NCBI RefSeq assembly: GCF_964059095.1
Contig: NZ_OZ060394.1
Span: forward strand, 95,811-159,810
Direction of reading: 5' to 3'
From: Buchnera aphidicola (Chaetosiphella stipae setosa)
GTDB lineage: Bacteria; Pseudomonadota; Gammaproteobacteria; Enterobacterales; Enterobacteriaceae
Length of the DNA: 64,000 nt
In this document: positions 60,248 through 64,000 of the stretch, one piece after another
Numbering within the stretch: position 1 is the first letter of the stretch
How the letters are laid out: the number at the start of each line of letters is the position of its first letter
Position numbers and translations under genes: made by a program
The notes under the pieces: generated by a model
The model's input: the letters and a program-made list of their open reading frames with translations, nothing else
Told to the model about the DNA's origin: nothing
Database searches by the model: none

Positions 60248-60850
60248 TTATATTTTTTTCATTTTTTTTGCAAGATATCTTGAAACGCCTTCAGGAGTAG
60301 GTTGCATTCCTTCTTTTTTTATATTCCAGTTTGCTGGACATACTTCTCCATTTTTTTTGTAAAAAATTAAAGAATCAATCATTCTTAACATTTCTTTAAT
60401 ATTTCTTCCATAAGGAAGATCATTAACAATTTGATGTCGAATAATTCTATTTTCATCAATTAAAAAAGATGCTCTTAATGCCATTCCTAATATAGGGTGT
60501 TCTATTCCATAAGATTTTTGTATATTTCTTTTAATATCAGATGCCATAACGAATTTTATTGGTCCAATTCCTCCTTTTTTATATTTTGTTTTTTGCCAAG
60601 CTAAATGAGTAAAAACTGAATCAAATGATATTCCTATTAATTTTACGTTTCTATTTTTAAATTCTTTATAATATTTATTGAAAGATAAAATTTCTGATGG
60701 ACAAACAAAAGTAAAATCCATTGGCCAGAAAAATAAAACAGCTTTTTTTTTAGATATATATTTTTTAAAATGAAAATTATCAATAATTTTTCCGTTTTTT
60801 AAGACTGCAGATGTTATAAAATCAGGAGCTAACTGAGTAACTAATGTCAT
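60248..60850 (-). CDS. tsaA: 2-Cys peroxiredoxin (AhpC/Tsa family)
   Basis: Thiol peroxidase that reduces hydrogen peroxide and organic peroxides. 200 residues, typical 2-Cys Prx. Peroxidatic Cys in WPMDFTFVCPSE, resolving Cys in GEVCPANW, the GGIGPIKFVMASD segment (GGLG-type) and a C-terminal YLAKKMKKI helix (YF-type tail without the Phe). The partner reductase is not in this window. A strong AAGGA site precedes the ATG at 60850. Convergent with the DUF2076 gene and divergent from ung. Confidence 0.94.
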   Translation of the reverse strand: MTLVTQLAPDFITSAVLKNGKIIDNFHFKKYISKKKAVLFFWPMDFTFVCPSEILSFNKYYKEFKNRNVKLIGISFDSVFTHLAWQKTKYKKGGIGPIKFVMASDIKRNIQKSYGIEHPILGMALRASFLIDENRIIRHQIVNDLPYGRNIKEMLRMIDSLIFYKKNGEVCPANWNIKKEGMQPTPEGVSRYLAKKMKKI

Positions 60851-61039
60851 GAAATCCTTCCTTAAGAGGTTATTTTTATATAATGGATATTATATAATAA
60901 ATTAATTTATTTTTTTGAAAATAAAGTATTTTATATTTTTAATTTTATAATATTTTTTATATTATTTATAGTAAATTTAATTTATTTTTATATTTTTAAA
61001 TAATCATTTTTTTACAAGAAATAATTTTTTGGAAATCTC

Positions 61040-61704
61040 ATGAAAAATAATATTTTTACTTGGAAAAATTTATTAAAAAAAAAAAAAATAAAATTTTTAA
61101 AATTATTCAAAAAATTAATTATGAAAGAAATTTTCAAGACATTTATCCTAAAAAAAAAGATGTTTTTAATGTTTTTCGTTTCACTGAATTTGAACGTATT
61201 AAAGTAGTTATTTTAGGACAAGATCCATATTTTAAACCAAATCAAGCTAATGGTTTATGTTTTTCTGTAAATAAAGGAGTTAATTATCCTCCTTCTTTAA
61301 AAAATATATTTAAAGAATTAACTTCGGATATACACAAAAACATTAAAATTAAATCTGGTGATTTAAAAAAATGGGCTAAACAAGGTGTTTTTCTTTTAAA
61401 TTCTATATTGACAGTTTCTCGAAATTCACCTTGTTCTCATATAAAATATGGATGGGAGGAAATTACAGATTATGTCATATATTTAATCAATCAGTATCAT
61501 TCTGGAATTATATTTCTTTTATGGGGATTATATGCACAAAAAAAGATTAATTTAATTAATAAAAATAAACATTATATTTTATGTGCATCACATCCATCTC
61601 CTTTTTCTGCATATAGAGGTTTTTTTGGTTGTAAACATTTTTCTATTGTAAATAAAATTCTTTTAAAGCAAAAAAAAAAAGTTATTGATTGGAGTATAGA
61701 TTAG
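61040..61704 (+). CDS. ung: Uracil-DNA glycosylase, frame broken at an A14 tract near the start
   Basis: Removes uracil from DNA. The body is intact: KDVFNVFRFTEF, the catalytic Asp in GQDPYFKPNQANGLCFSV, LLNSILTV, GWEEITDYVI, FLLWGLYAQ and His in ASHPSPFSAYRGFFGCKHF. The expected N-terminus (ATG 61040, MKNNIFTWKNLL, matching E. coli LTWHDVL) lies in another frame. The switch falls in 14 adenines (61075-61088). One extra A in the mRNA would join the two into 221 residues (E. coli 229). A TTG at 61060 opens the downstream frame directly (214 residues) but has no ribosome site and loses the conserved N-terminus. Probably expressed by transcriptional slippage at the tract. Confidence 0.88.
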
Positions 61705-61732
61705 TTATTTTGATTTTTTTGAAAGTTATTTT

Positions 61733-62137
61733 TTAGTTTTTTTTTACATTTATATTACATTTTTTTATATTTTTTTTAATTATTTCTTTTAAAGATTGCT
61801 TGATTAATATAATTCCTTGAAATTCTGGAATATTTTCACATTTTTTAGATTTTAATTTATCAATAATTTTTTTAAGATTATTTAACACGATATAAATTTT
61901 TTCAAAAAATATTTTTTTTTTTTCTTTTTTTATAGATTGAATGTTTTCTTGAGTTTTTTTTTTTAAATTTTCAATTTTTGCAAATAATCTTAAAGGAGAT
62001 TCTTTAATTTTTTTTTTTATTTCGTTAATTTTTTTTTTTAATTTTTTAATTTTTTTATCTTTTTTTTTTTCTATCTTTTGATTTACGCTATATTTTTCTT
62101 GAGAATGTTTTTTTTTTGATTGTTTTTTTTTTTGCAT
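61733..62137 (-). CDS. grpE: GrpE-like nucleotide exchange factor, truncated
   Basis: GrpE makes DnaK release ADP. This copy has the long N-terminal coiled coil (very lysine-rich) and the GrpE core helix block SPLRLFAKIENLKKKTQENI, which matches E. coli LRVKAEMENLRRRTELDI, then FEKIYIVLNNLKKII and FQGIILIKQSLKEII. It stops at about the E. coli position Val-146, so the C-terminal beta-wing that contacts the DnaK nucleotide domain is missing. The ATG at 62137 follows TTGGAAA; 134 residues (E. coli 197). Buchnera genomes are known to hold two grpE genes, so this may be the degenerating second copy. Only 28 bases separate it from convergent ung. Confidence 0.8.
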   Translation of the reverse strand: MQKKKQSKKKHSQEKYSVNQKIEKKKDKKIKKLKKKINEIKKKIKESPLRLFAKIENLKKKTQENIQSIKKEKKKIFFEKIYIVLNNLKKIIDKLKSKKCENIPEFQGIILIKQSLKEIIKKNIKKCNINVKKN

Positions 62138-62286
62138 TTTTTTTTCCAAAAATATTTTAAATAACAAAAGTAAATTTTTTACATGAATTTTTAATATAAA
62201 TTTTTTAAAGATTGAAAAAATTCTTTCATCAAAAAAAAATATAAATTTAATTGGATTTTCGTAATATGATTATAATTATTTTATTT

Positions 62287-62659
62287 TGGAGCTGGCGGGA
62301 TTTGAACCCGCGTCCAAAAAATTTTTTTTATTAATGTACTACATGATTAGTCTTATATAATTTTTTTTCTTTTTCTTTTTTATTAAAGACGTTTAAAAAG
62401 AAAAATAGTTTTTTTTTTTAACATAAAAAGCAAAAACAAACTTTTTATGCGATCTCTAAATTTTATATCCATTATACATAATTTTATTTTAAGAGAAGAA
62501 AATAAAATTAAAATGGGCTTTAAAACAGTTTTTTAAGCTGCTAAAGCGTATTCGTTGTTATTTTTTGCAGATATTTTTTTTCGGTTTTTTAACGAGGCAA
62601 ACCGAACCTCGTCATGCACACTAATATAAAAATATTTTGTCAAATCCAAAATCAGCCCC
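62287..62659 (-). ncRNA. ssrA: Transfer-messenger RNA (tmRNA)
   Basis: Rescues stalled ribosomes and tags the nascent peptide. Read on the minus strand it begins GGGGCTGATTTTGGATTTGA and ends GGGTTCAAATCCC-GCCAGCTCCA, giving the tRNA-like acceptor stem GGGGCUG/CAGCUCC and T arm. The tag frame (62568-62533) encodes AKNNNEYALAA and then TAA, ending in the universal ALAA. Pseudoknot-forming G+C-rich segments (ACGAGGTTCGG, CCTCGT) follow the 5' end. The 3' CCA is not encoded: AAA follows the discriminator A, so CCA must be added enzymatically. The first two bases and the last one are uncertain. Confidence 0.95.
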
Positions 62660-62818
62660 ATAAATATAAATGTTTATAATATTTAATTAAATGAATATCA
62701 TAAATATTTTAGTATGTTTGTATTATTTAATAAATATATTATAAATATATTTTTTTTAATTACAAATAAAATATATTCATTTTATAATCTTATTATTCTT
62801 TAATAGAGGTATTTTTTT

Positions 62819-63154
62819 ATGAAAATTATTTCCAAAATTCAAGATCAAATTAATAAAAATCCTATTCTTCTTTATATGAAAGGTTCTCCTGAATTTCCTA
62901 GTTGTGGTTTTTCTGCAAAAGCAGTAAAAATTTTATCATCTTTAAAAGTACGATTTGCATATATAGATGTTATTCAAAATCCAGATATTAGAAGAGAATT
63001 GCCTATTTTTTCTAATTGGCCAACTTTTCCTCAATTATGGATTTCAGGAGAATTAATCGGTGGAAGTGATATTATGGAAGATTTATTTCATCGCGGTAAA
63101 TTAAAAAAAATTATTAAAAAATGTTTGTTAAAAAAAAATGAAATTTTAAAATAA
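62819..63154 (+). CDS. grxD: Monothiol glutaredoxin GrxD
   Basis: Carries and delivers [2Fe-2S] clusters. 111 residues (E. coli 115). Monothiol active site CGFS in SPEFPSCGFSAKAV, and the conserved ILLYMKGSP, NWPTFPQLWISGELIGGSDI blocks. The ribosome site AGAGGT precedes the ATG at 62819. It stands alone between ssrA and rnt, which are on the other strand. Confidence 0.97.
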   Translation: MKIISKIQDQINKNPILLYMKGSPEFPSCGFSAKAVKILSSLKVRFAYIDVIQNPDIRRELPIFSNWPTFPQLWISGELIGGSDIMEDLFHRGKLKKIIKKCLLKKNEILK

Positions 63155-63233
63155 AGAATTATTTTAAATATTTGTTTAAAACATATTTTTTTGAAATTTG
63201 AAGATATAATGTATAAAATTTTAGAAAAAAATT

Positions 63234-63899
63234 TTACATTGTATCTTTGAAAAATTTTTTATATTTTTTTTTTATAGGCCAACCACCTAATTTTTTCCAA
63301 CGATTAACAATCTTACAAAATAAATGTGCAGTTTTTAAAGTATCGTATAAAGCTGAATGCGCTTGATTATTATCAAAAGATAATCCTATTGCTCTACATG
63401 CTTTAGATAATACTGTTTGCCCTACTGCTAATCCGCTTAATGCTGCTGTGTCAAATGTTGCAAACGGATGAAAAGGATTATTTCTGTGTTTTCCTCTTTT
63501 GCATGCTTCCATAAGAAAATTATGATCAAAATTTGCATTATGTGCTACAATAATTCCTTTACTACAGCCATATTTTTCTATTCCTTGATAAATAATTGAG
63601 AAAATTTCTTTGAGCGCTTGTTTTTCACTGACAGCTCCTCTTAACGGATTAAAAGGATCAATTTTATTAAAAGATAAAGCTTCTTTTTTAATTAAAGATC
63701 CTTGGAATGGTTTAACATGGAAATGAATTTTTTTTTCAATGTTTAACCAACCATTTTCGTTCATATTTAATGTAATAACTGCAATTTCTAAAATTGCATC
63801 AGTTTTTGGATTAAAACCTGCTGTTTCTACATCAATTACAACTGGATAAAATGTTCTAAATCTTTTACTCAATAAACTTTTTTTTTTTATTGTATGCAT
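63234..63899 (-). CDS. rnt: Ribonuclease T
   Basis: DEDDh 3'-5' exoribonuclease that trims the 3' ends of tRNA and other stable RNAs. 221 residues (E. coli 215). Catalytic motifs: Asp/Glu in [11 protein letters not shown], Asp in [11 protein letters not shown], His and Asp in [23 protein letters not shown] and the [14 protein letters not shown] end also match. Start at ATG 63899. The remaining 101 bases to the window end hold no feature that I can identify. Confidence 0.97.
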   Translation of the reverse strand: MHTIKKKSLLSKRFRTFYPVVIDVETAGFNPKTDAILEIAVITLNMNENGWLNIEKKIHFHVKPFQGSLIKKEALSFNKIDPFNPLRGAVSEKQALKEIFSIIYQGIEKYGCSKGIIVAHNANFDHNFLMEACKRGKHRNNPFHPFATFDTAALSGLAVGQTVLSKACRAIGLSFDNNQAHSALYDTLKTAHLFCKIVNRWKKLGGWPIKKKYKKFFKDTM

Positions 63900-64000
63900 T
63901 ATTTATTCCAGAATGAAAATATAATTCTAATTTATATTAGAAATTTATAAATTTTTTTAGAAAGCGATATCTATAATATAAGTAAAGAATTTTAATTTTA

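Noticed and set aside
62140-62167. TTG start for grpE giving 144 residues
   Set aside because: The ATG at 62137 has a TTGGAAA ribosome site directly before it; the extra residues lack homology.
1-64000. tRNA genes, CRISPR arrays, insertion sequences, prophage
   Set aside because: By eye, the only TpsiC-like motif is in ssrA; no spaced direct repeats, transposase or phage genes are visible.

Overview
The window comes from a strongly reduced, very A+T-rich gammaproteobacterial genome (about 80% A+T or more by eye, not computed). Nearly every gene is a close, full-length homologue of an Escherichia coli gene. Gene content and order (aroH-thrS-infC-rpmI-rplT-pheST, glyQS, carAB, dnaKJ, a complete nuoA-N operon, prfA-prmC-sirB1, ackA-pta, gyrA-nrdAB-yfaE, ung, grpE, ssrA, grxD, rnt) fit Buchnera aphidicola, the obligate aphid endosymbiont. 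The strain cannot be named from the sequence alone. I see no insertion sequence, prophage, CRISPR, restriction system or tRNA gene.

Layout. 0.5-8.3 kb: aroH (aromatic amino acid provisioning), then a translation block thrS-infC-rpmI-rplT and pheS-pheT, all on +. 8.6-11.6 kb: glyQ-glyS on -. 11.8-16.1 kb: nfo, rplY, a 1.37-kb gene-free stretch, ksgA and apaH on +. 16.3-25.0 kb: ileS-lspA, dapB and carA-carB on -. 25.1-28.8 kb: rpsT on +, then dnaK-dnaJ on - behind a well-preserved sigma-32 type promoter. 29.0-43.9 kb: the 13-gene complex I operon. 44.2-45.2 kb: a decay zone with a frameshifted cvpA and a clear yqhA (UPF0114) pseudogene. 45.3-52.8 kb: prsA on -, then prfA-prmC-sirB1, ackA and pta on +. 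52.8-59.1 kb: gyrA, nrdA-nrdB-yfaE on -. 59.3-64.0 kb: a DUF2076 gene, a 2-Cys peroxiredoxin, ung, a truncated grpE, ssrA (tmRNA), grxD and rnt.

Together the genes describe a respiring cell (complex I, Ack-Pta overflow) that makes carbamoyl phosphate, diaminopimelate/lysine and aromatic precursors, keeps a nearly complete translation apparatus, and has few repair genes (nfo, ung). Compared with E. coli neighbour orders, ihfA (after pheT), folA (after apaH), ribF and ispH (around ileS-lspA), folC (before cvpA) and ispE/hemA (between prs and prfA) are missing from their usual places.

The most interesting signals are signs of eroding fidelity. ThrS has lost all four residues of its editing site, and PheT has lost most of its editing pocket, while IleS keeps its own. 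Two genes (ung at an A14 tract, cvpA at a T10 tract) are out of frame at homopolymers where RNA polymerase slippage could restore the frame. GrpE lacks its C-terminal beta domain. A chromosomal relic of yqhA, a gene otherwise known in Buchnera from leucine plasmids, lies between cvpA and prsA. E. coli protein sequences were compared from memory; no database search was run.
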